A DNA stretch of 57,889 nt from assembly GCA_902780175.1 (NCBI GenBank), contig CACZEU010000010.1:1-57889 (forward strand), written 5' to 3'. Below are positions 16,733 through 23,441 of the stretch, in pieces; within the stretch, counting starts at the first letter, position 1; the number at the start of each line of letters is the position of its first letter. Made by a program: the position numbers and the translations under genes. The DNA is from an uncultured Bacteroidia bacterium. Lineage in GTDB: Bacteria > Bacteroidota > Bacteroidia > Bacteroidales > UBA932. The notes beneath the pieces are model-generated. The model ran no database searches. It was not told the origin of the DNA and was given only the letters and a program-made list of their open reading frames with translations.

Positions 16733-17800
16733 TTATTTCTGGTTCATGAATGGTAGGTCTGCGGCCTGTTCGACAAGCATCTCTGCCATGGCTTCGTTGC
16801 CCTCGGAAGGGCCGTTGAGCTCATCGAACATGAAGCGTATCCCGGCCTTGCCGCCGCCCAGTTTGAGGATGTATGCTATGCAGATGTTCTGCGGGCCGAG
16901 GGACGAGGATATGATGTCCAGGTCCGTGAGGCCGATCTGGTAGCAGGCAAGCTGGTATGCGCCCTCGGAGTACTGGCGTATCATCTTGACCACGTCGCCG
17001 AGCGTCTTGCAGCCGAGTTTCTTGAAAACCGCCAGGTACGGCATAAGCGAGACCTCGTGGATTTCCGCCTGGTTGACTGATGCGATGCGGCGGTTGAGGT
17101 TGTCGAACGGGTGGAGTTCGAGGAAACTGCGGAAGGTGTCGCCGTCGAGCGGTACCTCCCCGAGGTTGCCGGAGGCCACGAGGGCCTGCACGCGGCGCCT
17201 GTAGTCGGTAAGCTCCCTGCGGATGAGGCTGAACTGTTCGTCGACGAGTTCCAGCATGCCGGCGAGGCGGCCCAGGTTGCGCAGGTAGCGGGTCGGGACT
17301 TCCACGCCGCTCTTGTAGCCGGTGTCGTGGTTCATGTTGGCCCAGGCGTGCTGCAGGATCGTGCGCATTTGGATTTCGAAGCGGTACGGGAAGCCCTTGA
17401 GGGAGCAGATGTAGTGCAGCGACAGGTAGCCGAAACTGTCGATTTCGTGTGCCTTGCGCTTGTCGACGGAATTGTCCCAGTCCACTTCGAACAGGCGCTC
17501 CACGGCGGAGGCGACCTTGTCGACGTCGTCTATGTAGAAGGTGATGACGCGCAGGCCGATGATGTCGGTGATGTCCGACAGGCCTTTGTACTTGGATCCC
17601 TTGAGCTCAAGTTTGCCGGCGAGGGAGTCTTCCGCCTTTACGCGGTACTCCAGGGCCGCGACGAGCAGTCCGGCGTCGTCCAGCGTCTTGCGCAGGGTGC
17701 CGTACACTTCCGCTGCGACCTCCTGGAAACGGGGCAGGAGGTCGCGGTATTCTTGAAGTATCGCCTCGCAATGGGCGTCCAGTTGGTAATTCTTGGGCAT
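16733..17800 (-). CDS. RelA/SpoT-domain (p)ppGpp synthetase
   Basis: Cytoplasmic alarmone synthetase-like protein of 355 residues. The RelA_SpoT catalytic domain spans about residues 35-175. It has VKAEDSLAGKL for the nucleotide contacts, DITDIIGLRVITF with the metal Asp, HEIDSFGYLSLHYI, and FEIQMRTILQHAWANMNHD with the catalytic Glu and Gln. No N-terminal HD domain and no TGS/ACT regulatory domains are present, so it is shorter than a long RelA/SpoT enzyme, while the C-terminal 150 residues exceed a bare small synthetase and contain two helical blocks of unknown role. It is directly followed by the HD gene. Confidence 0.88.
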   Translation of the reverse strand: MPKNYQLDAHCEAILQEYRDLLPRFQEVAAEVYGTLRKTLDDAGLLVAALEYRVKAEDSLAGKLELKGSKYKGLSDITDIIGLRVITFYIDDVDKVASAVERLFEVDWDNSVDKRKAHEIDSFGYLSLHYICSLKGFPYRFEIQMRTILQHAWANMNHDTGYKSGVEVPTRYLRNLGRLAGMLELVDEQFSLIRRELTDYRRRVQALVASGNLGEVPLDGDTFRSFLELHPFDNLNRRIASVNQAEIHEVSLMPYLAVFKKLGCKTLGDVVKMIRQYSEGAYQLACYQIGLTDLDIISSSLGPQNICIAYILKLGGGKAGIRFMFDELNGPSEGNEAMAEMLVEQAADLPFMNQK

Positions 17801-17804
17801 TCTG

Positions 17805-19166
17805 CTAATGCTGGATTGCCATTAAGCGGATGTACTTGAGCACGGTGTCGCTCCAGACCTCGTCGCCCGGGAGCTGGTAGCGGCAGTTGCCCTTCGGGTC
17901 GGGGGTGAAGATGGTCTCGCCCCTGGGGGTGAGCTCAACCCATCCGCGCTCCGACAGGGTGTAGAGGTCGTCGCCTTCCACGGCGTTGATGACCGCGAGG
18001 GGGTCCCACATCTTCTGGCCGGTGTCGCACTGGAGGTATTCATATACCCACTTGATGGGGTGGACGTCGGTCCAGTTGATGTCCGAGATGACCTGCTCGT
18101 CCGGGTAACGCAGGGGGTCGCCGACCTCACCGGGGGAGAAGACCATGTCGAGTTCCTTGGGCCAGAGTTCGAAGAACTTGAGGGAGAAGTCGATGGCCTG
18201 GGTGAAGTTGTAGTCGGGCTCCACCGCCTCGCCGAAGACGCCGCCCATCAGGTAGATGTTCTTGACCTTGGCGCGCACGAGCTCCACGCCGTTGAGCGGC
18301 GAGAGTTCGTCAGGAACGGACTGGAGAAGGCGTGCGAGGGAAGTGACGAAGCCGACGGAGGCGATGGTGACGCTGTGGTCTGGCTGCTCGCTGAGGATCT
18401 TGCGGTAGAGCTTGTAGGCCTCGGGATATTCGCCCTTTGCCTTGTAGGTCTGCTTGAACAGGGGCTCTGAATCCTCGCTGCGGGCGTAGGCCACGTTGTG
18501 GTAAGGGATGAAGACCTTGGGATCCTTGATGCCTGCGCGCTCAAGGCCGACGGGGATCTGCGGATAGCCGTAGAAGTTGTTCATGATGTCCACGGCGTCG
18601 GCGTTGGCGGCTCCCATGCGGTCGACAATCACACCAAGAAGGGTGCAGCGCTTCATGTCCATATAGCGGTAGAGCATCATCAGGGCGAAGAGGTCGTCCG
18701 TGCTGGAGCCCATGTCGCAGTCGAAGATGATACGGCAGTCGTGCTGTTCGTAATTGGACTTGACGTTGATGCCCTTGCTGGCTACGTACACCGTGTGCTG
18801 GCCGTTTTCGCGGGCGAAGGCAAGCGCTGCGGCGAGGCTGTCCTCGGGGAAGCAGCGGGTGCTGTCGAAATAGTATTTGCCGGTCGCGGGGTCTCTCCAG
18901 CCGCCGACGAGGCCGTTGTGCTCACGGGCGTGTTTGACTACGCCGGGGATGCTTTTCTTGTCGAAGCTGTTCTGGGTGGCGGCATAGGACACCATGAGGC
19001 CCTCCTTGGGCTGGCGCATGGTATTGAGGTCCAGGGTGAAGCCGTCGGGGAACATCTGTCCCATGGCCCAGATGGCGTTGTAGAGCTCTTTGTCGGACAG
19101 ACGGGGCTGCGCAAAGGCAATGGCGCTCAGGGCGAGCACCGCGATAACGGTAAATACTTTTTTCAT
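17805..19166 (-). CDS. Exported nucleoside-hydrolase-fold protein with extra N-terminal domain
   Basis: Protein of 453 residues with a signal peptide (MKKVFTVIAVLALSAIAFA). From about residue 150 it resembles inosine/uridine-preferring nucleoside hydrolases: the N-terminal aspartate cluster appears as IIFDCDMGSSTDDLFALMML, followed by TLLGVIVDRMG, and the ribose-side motif YLMGGVF near residue 305. The Asp cluster is spaced more widely than the usual DTDxGxDD. Residues 22-140 form a separate domain with GFTLDLNTM, VSYAATQNSF, VGGWRDPATGKYYFDST and ALAFARENGQ. I recall similar short motifs from phage and conjugative-element proteins, but this is memory, not a search. Located 6 bases after efp. 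Substrate uncertain. Confidence 0.72.
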   Translation of the reverse strand: MKKVFTVIAVLALSAIAFAQPRLSDKELYNAIWAMGQMFPDGFTLDLNTMRQPKEGLMVSYAATQNSFDKKSIPGVVKHAREHNGLVGGWRDPATGKYYFDSTRCFPEDSLAAALAFARENGQHTVYVASKGINVKSNYEQHDCRIIFDCDMGSSTDDLFALMMLYRYMDMKRCTLLGVIVDRMGAANADAVDIMNNFYGYPQIPVGLERAGIKDPKVFIPYHNVAYARSEDSEPLFKQTYKAKGEYPEAYKLYRKILSEQPDHSVTIASVGFVTSLARLLQSVPDELSPLNGVELVRAKVKNIYLMGGVFGEAVEPDYNFTQAIDFSLKFFELWPKELDMVFSPGEVGDPLRYPDEQVISDINWTDVHPIKWVYEYLQCDTGQKMWDPLAVINAVEGDDLYTLSERGWVELTPRGETIFTPDPKGNCRYQLPGDEVWSDTVLKYIRLMAIQH

Positions 19167-19172
19167 AACTGT

Positions 19173-19739
19173 TTAGACTCTTTGTCCGTAGGAACGGTCT
19201 GCGGTGTTGACGGTGATCTTCTCTCCGGTCTCGATGAACAGGGGGACCATGATGCGGGCGCCTGTCTCGAGGGTGACTTCCTTGAGTGCGGAAGAAGATG
19301 CGGTGTTGCCCTTGACGGCGGGCTCGCTGTATGTGACCTCGAGGGTTACGTAGGTGGGGAGCTCGCAGGTGAGGCACCTCTCTTCGTCTCCGGTGACGAA
19401 CATCATCTCGACGTGCTGGCCTTCCTTCATGAGGTCTGCGTTCTCGACAGCCTCGTGGGGGAGGGTGATCTGCTCGTAAGTCTCTTCGTGCATGAAGTTG
19501 AAGGACTCACCGTCGTCGTAAAGGAACTGGTAAGGCCTGCGCTCGACCTCGATGGTCTCGATTTTCGCGCCGGCGGTGAAGGTGTTTTCAAGGATGCGGC
19601 CGTTCTCCAGGTTGCGGAGCTTGGTTTTCACGAAAGCGGGGCCCTTGCCGGGCTTGACGTGCTGGAACCATACTATGACACAGGGTTTGTCGTTGAACTT
19701 GAGGTAAAGACCGTTCTTGAAGTCTGCTGTTGTTGCCAT
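19173..19739 (-). CDS. efp: Translation elongation factor P
   Basis: Rescues ribosomes stalled at proline stretches by entering the E site. The 188-residue protein shows the three beta-barrel domains in order: the KOW-like domain with VKPGKGPAFVKTKLRN, where the Lys of PGKGP is the tip residue modified in other bacteria, then RPYQFLYDDGESFNFM, and the C-terminal ITVNTADRSYGQRV. No yjeA/epmB-type modification gene is in this window. A Bacteroidetes promoter lies upstream, overlapping the end of ispH. It is the first gene of the run through the nucleoside-hydrolase-like gene to the STAS gene. Confidence 0.96.
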   Translation of the reverse strand: MATTADFKNGLYLKFNDKPCVIVWFQHVKPGKGPAFVKTKLRNLENGRILENTFTAGAKIETIEVERRPYQFLYDDGESFNFMHEETYEQITLPHEAVENADLMKEGQHVEMMFVTGDEERCLTCELPTYVTLEVTYSEPAVKGNTASSSALKEVTLETGARIMVPLFIETGEKITVNTADRSYGQRV

Positions 19740-19768
19740 ATGTGAATATTAATTGGTTTTTTAACTTG

Positions 19769-19800
19769 CGAATATAAAGAAATGCCGTGATTAATGCAAA
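19769..19800 (-). promoter_or_regulatory. Promoter of efp
   Basis: Read on the minus strand, TTTG (19800-19797) and TATATTCG (19776-19769) are 20 bases apart, which fits the Bacteroidetes promoter with one change (C for T) in the second box. The upstream box lies over the last bases of ispH. Confidence 0.65.
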
Positions 19801-20657
19801 TTTTCGATTGCCTGCGCCACCTGCTCAAGTAGCCAGCGCGGGGTGGAGGTTGCTCCGCACACGCCGGCCGTGGCCGCTCCGGCAAACCATTCCGGACGGA
19901 GGTCTCCGGCGCTGCCGATCAGGTGGCAGCGGGGATTGACGCTGCGGCAGAGCTCGAAAAGGACCTTGCCGTTGGAACTGGACTGCCCCGCGACGAACAC
20001 CACCACGTCGTGCTCCCTTGCGAAGTCCGACAGCTGGCGGTGGCGGGACGAGACCTGGGCGCACACGGTGTCGTGCACGCGGAGGCGCTCCCCGGCCCAG
20101 GCGCCGAGGGCCTCTGCAATCCCGGCGTATTCCTCCGGGCTCCTGGTGGTCTGCGAGAACAGTTCGATGCCGCCTTCCGATGGGATCAATCCGCCTTCCA
20201 GTGCGACCCGGAGGCCTTTTTCGTCTTCTATGACGATGGCCCTGCCGCCTGTCTGCCCCACGAGCCCCAGCACCTCCGGGTGGCCGATCTTTCCGAAAAT
20301 GACAACCGCCGACCGCTCCGAGGCCTCACGTATCTGCTTCTGCAGGCGCAGCACCACAGGACAGGTGCAGTCGATGACCGAGACCCCGGCGCTGCGCAGG
20401 GCCTCATATGTCTCCGGCGGCTCCCCGTGGGCGCGGATGATGACCGTGCTGCCGGAGGCGAGCTGCTGCGCCTGCGTGTGGCTGACGGTTACGAGCCCGC
20501 GGCCTGCAAGGCGCGAGAGTTCTTCTTCGTTATGGACCATCGCGCCGAGGGAATAAAGCGGCGCGGGATTGCGTGAAAGGAAATCTTCCGCGGTGCCGAT
20601 GGCGCGGATGACGCCGCCGCAGAAGCCGGAATGGGGGTCGATGCCGACCTTTATCAT
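19791..20657 (-). CDS. ispH: 4-hydroxy-3-methylbut-2-enyl diphosphate reductase
   Basis: Last enzyme of the MEP pathway, an iron-sulfur protein making IPP and DMAPP, which feed the prenyl synthase at 4200-5171. All three cluster-binding cysteines are present, in HSGFCGGV near residue 13, IDCTCPVV near residue 98 and AGVCGATSTP near residue 268; the catalytic region VHNEEEL and the SSN motif (GQSSSNGK) are kept. At 288 residues the length is normal for Bacteroidales. The start overlaps the cmk stop as ATGA. Confidence 0.95.
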   Translation of the reverse strand: MIKVGIDPHSGFCGGVIRAIGTAEDFLSRNPAPLYSLGAMVHNEEELSRLAGRGLVTVSHTQAQQLASGSTVIIRAHGEPPETYEALRSAGVSVIDCTCPVVLRLQKQIREASERSAVVIFGKIGHPEVLGLVGQTGGRAIVIEDEKGLRVALEGGLIPSEGGIELFSQTTRSPEEYAGIAEALGAWAGERLRVHDTVCAQVSSRHRQLSDFAREHDVVVFVAGQSSSNGKVLFELCRSVNPRCHLIGSAGDLRPEWFAGAATAGVCGATSTPRWLLEQVAQAIENLH

Positions 20658-21337
20658 AGGATGCCGAACTTGCCCTGGATGAGGCCCTGAACCCAGGCGA
20701 GTTCCTCTTCGAAGGTCATATCGGAATTGTCGAGCTCGAAGGCGTCGGTGGCGCGGCGCAGCGGGGCGGTCTCCCTGTGGGAGTCGATGTAGTCGCGCTC
20801 GCGGAGGTTCTGCACGACCTCCTCCAGCAGGGGAGTCTCACCCTTGGCGACCAGCTCGTCGTAACGCCGCTGGGCGCGCACCTGCTCGGACGCCGTCATG
20901 AATATCTTGAGTTCCGCGTTCGGGAAAACGGCGGTGCCGATGTCGCGTCCGTCCATGACTATGCGGCCGCGGCGGCCGAATTCGTGCAGCTTCTCGTCCA
21001 CCCACTCCCTGACGTAGGGCACTGCTGCCACGGGACTTACCTGGGCGCTGACTTCCATGGTGCGGATCTGCTGCTCTATGCAGCGGGGGCCCATGCACAG
21101 GCGGCCTTCGGCGTCGAAGTGGAGGTCGAGTCCGGAAAGGGCCTCGCGGAGGGCGTCGCTGACCTTGCCCAGACGGGAGATGAGCCTCTCCTCCTGGGCG
21201 AACAGCGTGACGCCGCGGTAGAGGGCGCCGGAATCGAGGTACAGGAAATCGAACTTGCGGGCGATTTTCTTTGCCAGCGAGCTTTTGCCGGTTGACGAAT
21301 AGCCATCGACGGCTATGATGATATCGGGAATCTTCAT
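20654..21337 (-). CDS. cmk: Cytidylate kinase
   Basis: Phosphorylates CMP and dCMP. The P-loop is VDGYSSTGKSSLAKKIA, followed by LYLDSGALYRGVTLFA, VMDGRDIGTAVFPNAELKIF, and the C-terminal lid with RAQRRYDEL, all family hallmarks. The ATG at 21337 gives 227 residues; an earlier TTG at 21346 is possible but overlaps the promoter box. The final residues overlap the ispH start by 4 bases, making a cmk-ispH pair, an arrangement known in Bacteroidales. Confidence 0.95.
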   Translation of the reverse strand: MKIPDIIIAVDGYSSTGKSSLAKKIARKFDFLYLDSGALYRGVTLFAQEERLISRLGKVSDALREALSGLDLHFDAEGRLCMGPRCIEQQIRTMEVSAQVSPVAAVPYVREWVDEKLHEFGRRGRIVMDGRDIGTAVFPNAELKIFMTASEQVRAQRRYDELVAKGETPLLEEVVQNLRERDYIDSHRETAPLRRATDAFELDNSDMTFEEELAWVQGLIQGKFGIL

Positions 21338-21343
21338 ATGGCA

Positions 21344-21351
21344 CAAATGTA
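21344..21351 (-). promoter_or_regulatory. -7 box of the cmk promoter
   Basis: TACATTTG on the minus strand matches TAnnTTTG, seven bases from the cmk ATG. No clear TTG is found 20 bases further upstream. On the plus strand GATATTTG at about 21367-21374 is a weaker candidate for the divergent regulator gene. Confidence 0.45.
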
Positions 21352-21375
21352 GAAAAAATTCACGATATTTGCGGT

Positions 21376-22479
21376 ATGAAGATTCTGATTATTGACGACG
21401 AGCGGTCCATCCGCAATTCCCTCGGAGAAATCCTCACGGACGAGGGCTACACCGTAGATACCGCGGAGAGCGGCGCGGAGGGCCTCAGGCTCGCGGGCGC
21501 CACCCACTACGACATCATTTTCTGCGACATCAAGATGCCCGGCGGCCTGGACGGCATGGAAGTCCTCGGCAAGCTTATGGAGGAGGGCACCGACAGCGCC
21601 GTCGTCATGATTTCCGGCCACGGCGACATCGAGACCGCAGTGGAATGCATAAAGAAAGGCGCCTTCGACTTCATCCAGAAGCCGCTCGACCTCAACCGCA
21701 TCCTCATCACCGTCAAGAACGCATCCGACCGCACCAAGCTCGTCACCCAGACCCGCATCCTCAAGAAAAAGGCCTACGGCGGAGACCGCATGGTCGGCGA
21801 GTCGGCGGCCATCACCCGCGTACGCGAAATTATAGAAAAGGTCGCTCCCACTCCCGCCCGCGTGCTCATCACCGGCGGCAACGGCTCCGGCAAGGAACTC
21901 GTCGCCAGGAGCCTGCACGCCCTCAGCGACCGCGCCTCCCAGCCCTATGTTGAGGTCAACTGCGCCGCCATCCCGTCGGAACTTATCGAGAGCGAACTTT
22001 TCGGCCACGAGAAGGGCTCCTTCACCTCCGCCATCAAGCAGCACAAGGGCAAGTTCGAGCAGGCCGACGGCGGCACCCTCTTCCTGGACGAAATCGGCGA
22101 CATGTCCCTCGCCGGCAGCGACACCGACATCAAGGTCGATGTCCGCGTGCTCGCGGCCACCAACAAGGACCTCAAGGCCGAAATAGAAAAGGGCAATTTC
22201 CGCGAAGACCTCTACCACCGCCTCAGCGTCATAGTGATCAATGTCCCCAGCCTGGACGAGCGCAAGGAGGACATCCCCCTGCTGGTCGATTATTTCGTGG
22301 ACAAGATCTGCACGCAGACGGCCATGCCCCGCAAGACCTTCAGCCCCGAGGCCGTAAAACTCCTGCAGGAGCGCTCCTGGAAGGGCAACATCCGTGAGCT
22401 CCACAATGTCGTGGAGCGTCTCCTCATCCTCGGCGACAGCACCATCAGCGCCGCCAACGTAAAGGACTACGTATTATAA
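21376..22479 (+). CDS. NtrC-like sigma-54-type response regulator with an internal AAA+ deletion
   Basis: Response regulator of 367 residues: receiver domain with [10 protein letters not shown] and phospho-acceptor Asp in [15 protein letters not shown]+ domain with a Walker A-like [12 protein letters not shown] and Walker [19 protein letters not shown] in place of GAFTGA, as is usual in the Bacteroidales group I know. There is no C-terminal Fis-type HTH, also typical of that group. Unusual is that GDMSL (residue ~244) is followed at once by [13 protein letters not shown]. Homologues have about 18 more residues there (the AQAKVLRALQE helix). The frame is kept. Ring assembly or ATPase function may be affected. 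The cognate kinase may be the NtrY-like protein at 23434. Confidence 0.85.
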   Translation: MKILIIDDERSIRNSLGEILTDEGYTVDTAESGAEGLRLAGATHYDIIFCDIKMPGGLDGMEVLGKLMEEGTDSAVVMISGHGDIETAVECIKKGAFDFIQKPLDLNRILITVKNASDRTKLVTQTRILKKKAYGGDRMVGESAAITRVREIIEKVAPTPARVLITGGNGSGKELVARSLHALSDRASQPYVEVNCAAIPSELIESELFGHEKGSFTSAIKQHKGKFEQADGGTLFLDEIGDMSLAGSDTDIKVDVRVLAATNKDLKAEIEKGNFREDLYHRLSVIVINVPSLDERKEDIPLLVDYFVDKICTQTAMPRKTFSPEAVKLLQERSWKGNIRELHNVVERLLILGDSTISAANVKDYVL

Positions 22480-22917
22480 TCTCTCGATTTTGAGCTGCTG
22501 GATGTGGTAGGTGCCGTTCTTGCAGCTCATGAAGATGGTGACGCTGAAGGCCTCCCCGCCGGCCATCAGCGTGCCGAGCGCGTATTTCATGTTGGCGCGG
22601 CCCGTGGTGTGCGTTATGTTGAAACTGCGGGGCGTGTGATTCTCGAAGAAAGACTTTACTATCTGGCGGGCCTGGGCGCGGCTGGCGTCGCTTTCGCGCG
22701 CAAGCACGGCAATCTCCAGATTGTCTGCGAACCAGGCGGAAAGGGCCTCCACGTTGCCGGAAGCCAGATATTTGCTTATCGGGATGAAGACGTCGTCGGA
22801 ACCGTCCGTGGCGGGTGCGGTGGTCTGTACGGCTTGCTTTACGGTGACCTGCGCCATGGCCGCACGGCAGGGCATCAGGAGCGCCAAAGCAATGACTGCG
22901 AATCTTAAAAACTTCAT
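22474..22917 (-). CDS. DUF4783 exported protein
   Basis: Small exported protein of 147 residues with a signal peptide (MKFLRFAVIALALLMPCRAAMA). The mature part resembles DUF4783, a Bacteroidetes NTF2/lumazine-like fold family: DDVFIPISKYLASGNVEALSAWF, here seen as FIPISKYLASGNVEALSAWF, then NLEIAVL, QARQIVKSFFENH and [11 protein letters not shown] at the end. The function of the family is not known. The ATG at 22917 is chosen because it starts the signal peptide. The stop overlaps the convergent regulator's stop in the six bases TTATAA. Confidence 0.78.
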   Translation of the reverse strand: MKFLRFAVIALALLMPCRAAMAQVTVKQAVQTTAPATDGSDDVFIPISKYLASGNVEALSAWFADNLEIAVLARESDASRAQARQIVKSFFENHTPRSFNITHTTGRANMKYALGTLMAGGEAFSVTIFMSCKNGTYHIQQLKIERL

Positions 22918-22933
22918 ACAAAGCTGTTTTCCG

Positions 22934-22964
22934 TTGCAAATATCAAGCCAGTTTTCTATTTTTG
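22934..22964 (+). promoter_or_regulatory. Promoter of rlmH
   Basis: TTG at 22934-22936 and TATTTTTG at 22957-22964 are 20 bases apart, an exact Bacteroidetes promoter. The rlmH ATG starts 7 bases after the second box, so transcription should begin at or next to the start codon and the mRNA would be nearly leaderless. Confidence 0.8.
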
Positions 22965-22970
22965 TACTCA

Positions 22971-23441
22971 ATGAAGATTACGCTGCTGACTATGGGCAAG
23001 ACGGACATACCGTGGGTCGCTGACGGCCTGCGGATGTACGCCTCGCGCCTGGCCCACTACGTGCCGTTTTCCGTGCGGGAACTGCCGGAACTCAAGGGCA
23101 CATCTTCCCTGTCCCGGGACCAGATAAAGTCCAGGGAGGGCGCGCTGCTGCTCGGGGCCGTCAAGCCGTCGGACACCGTAATCCTCCTTGACGAGCACGG
23201 AGAGGAGTACACCTCGCTGCAGTTCGCCGCCCAGGTGCAGAAATACCTCAATGCCGGAAAAGACGTCGTTTTCGTGGTCGGAGGCGCCTACGGGTTCTCT
23301 CCGGAGGTGTATTCCAGGGCCTCCGGCAAACTGTCCCTGTCGCGTATGACCTGTTCTCACCAGCTTGTGAGAACGGTTTTTGCAGAGCAGCTTTACCGTG
23401 CCTTCACGATCATCCGTTCGGAGCCATATCACAATGAGTAG
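22971..23441 (+). CDS. rlmH: 23S rRNA pseudouridine-1915 N3-methyltransferase
   Basis: SPOUT-class methyltransferase that modifies helix 69 of 23S rRNA. The 156-residue protein shows the SAM-binding knot: VILLDEHGEEYTSLQFA, VVFVVGGAYGFSPEV and the C-terminal LSRMTCSHQLVRTVFAEQLY-type motif followed by RAFTIIRSEPYHNE, nearly invariant in the family. The ATG at 22971 matches the family N-terminus (MKITLLTMGKT). It overlaps the sensor kinase gene by 8 bases. Confidence 0.96.
   Translation: MKITLLTMGKTDIPWVADGLRMYASRLAHYVPFSVRELPELKGTSSLSRDQIKSREGALLLGAVKPSDTVILLDEHGEEYTSLQFAAQVQKYLNAGKDVVFVVGGAYGFSPEVYSRASGKLSLSRMTCSHQLVRTVFAEQLYRAFTIIRSEPYHNE

Noticed and set aside
22000..22060. GSFTSA instead of GAFTGA taken as damage in the NtrC-like protein
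   Set aside because: To my knowledge the Bacteroidales subgroup of this regulator regularly has this variant and lacks the HTH; only the missing helix after Walker B is peculiar.
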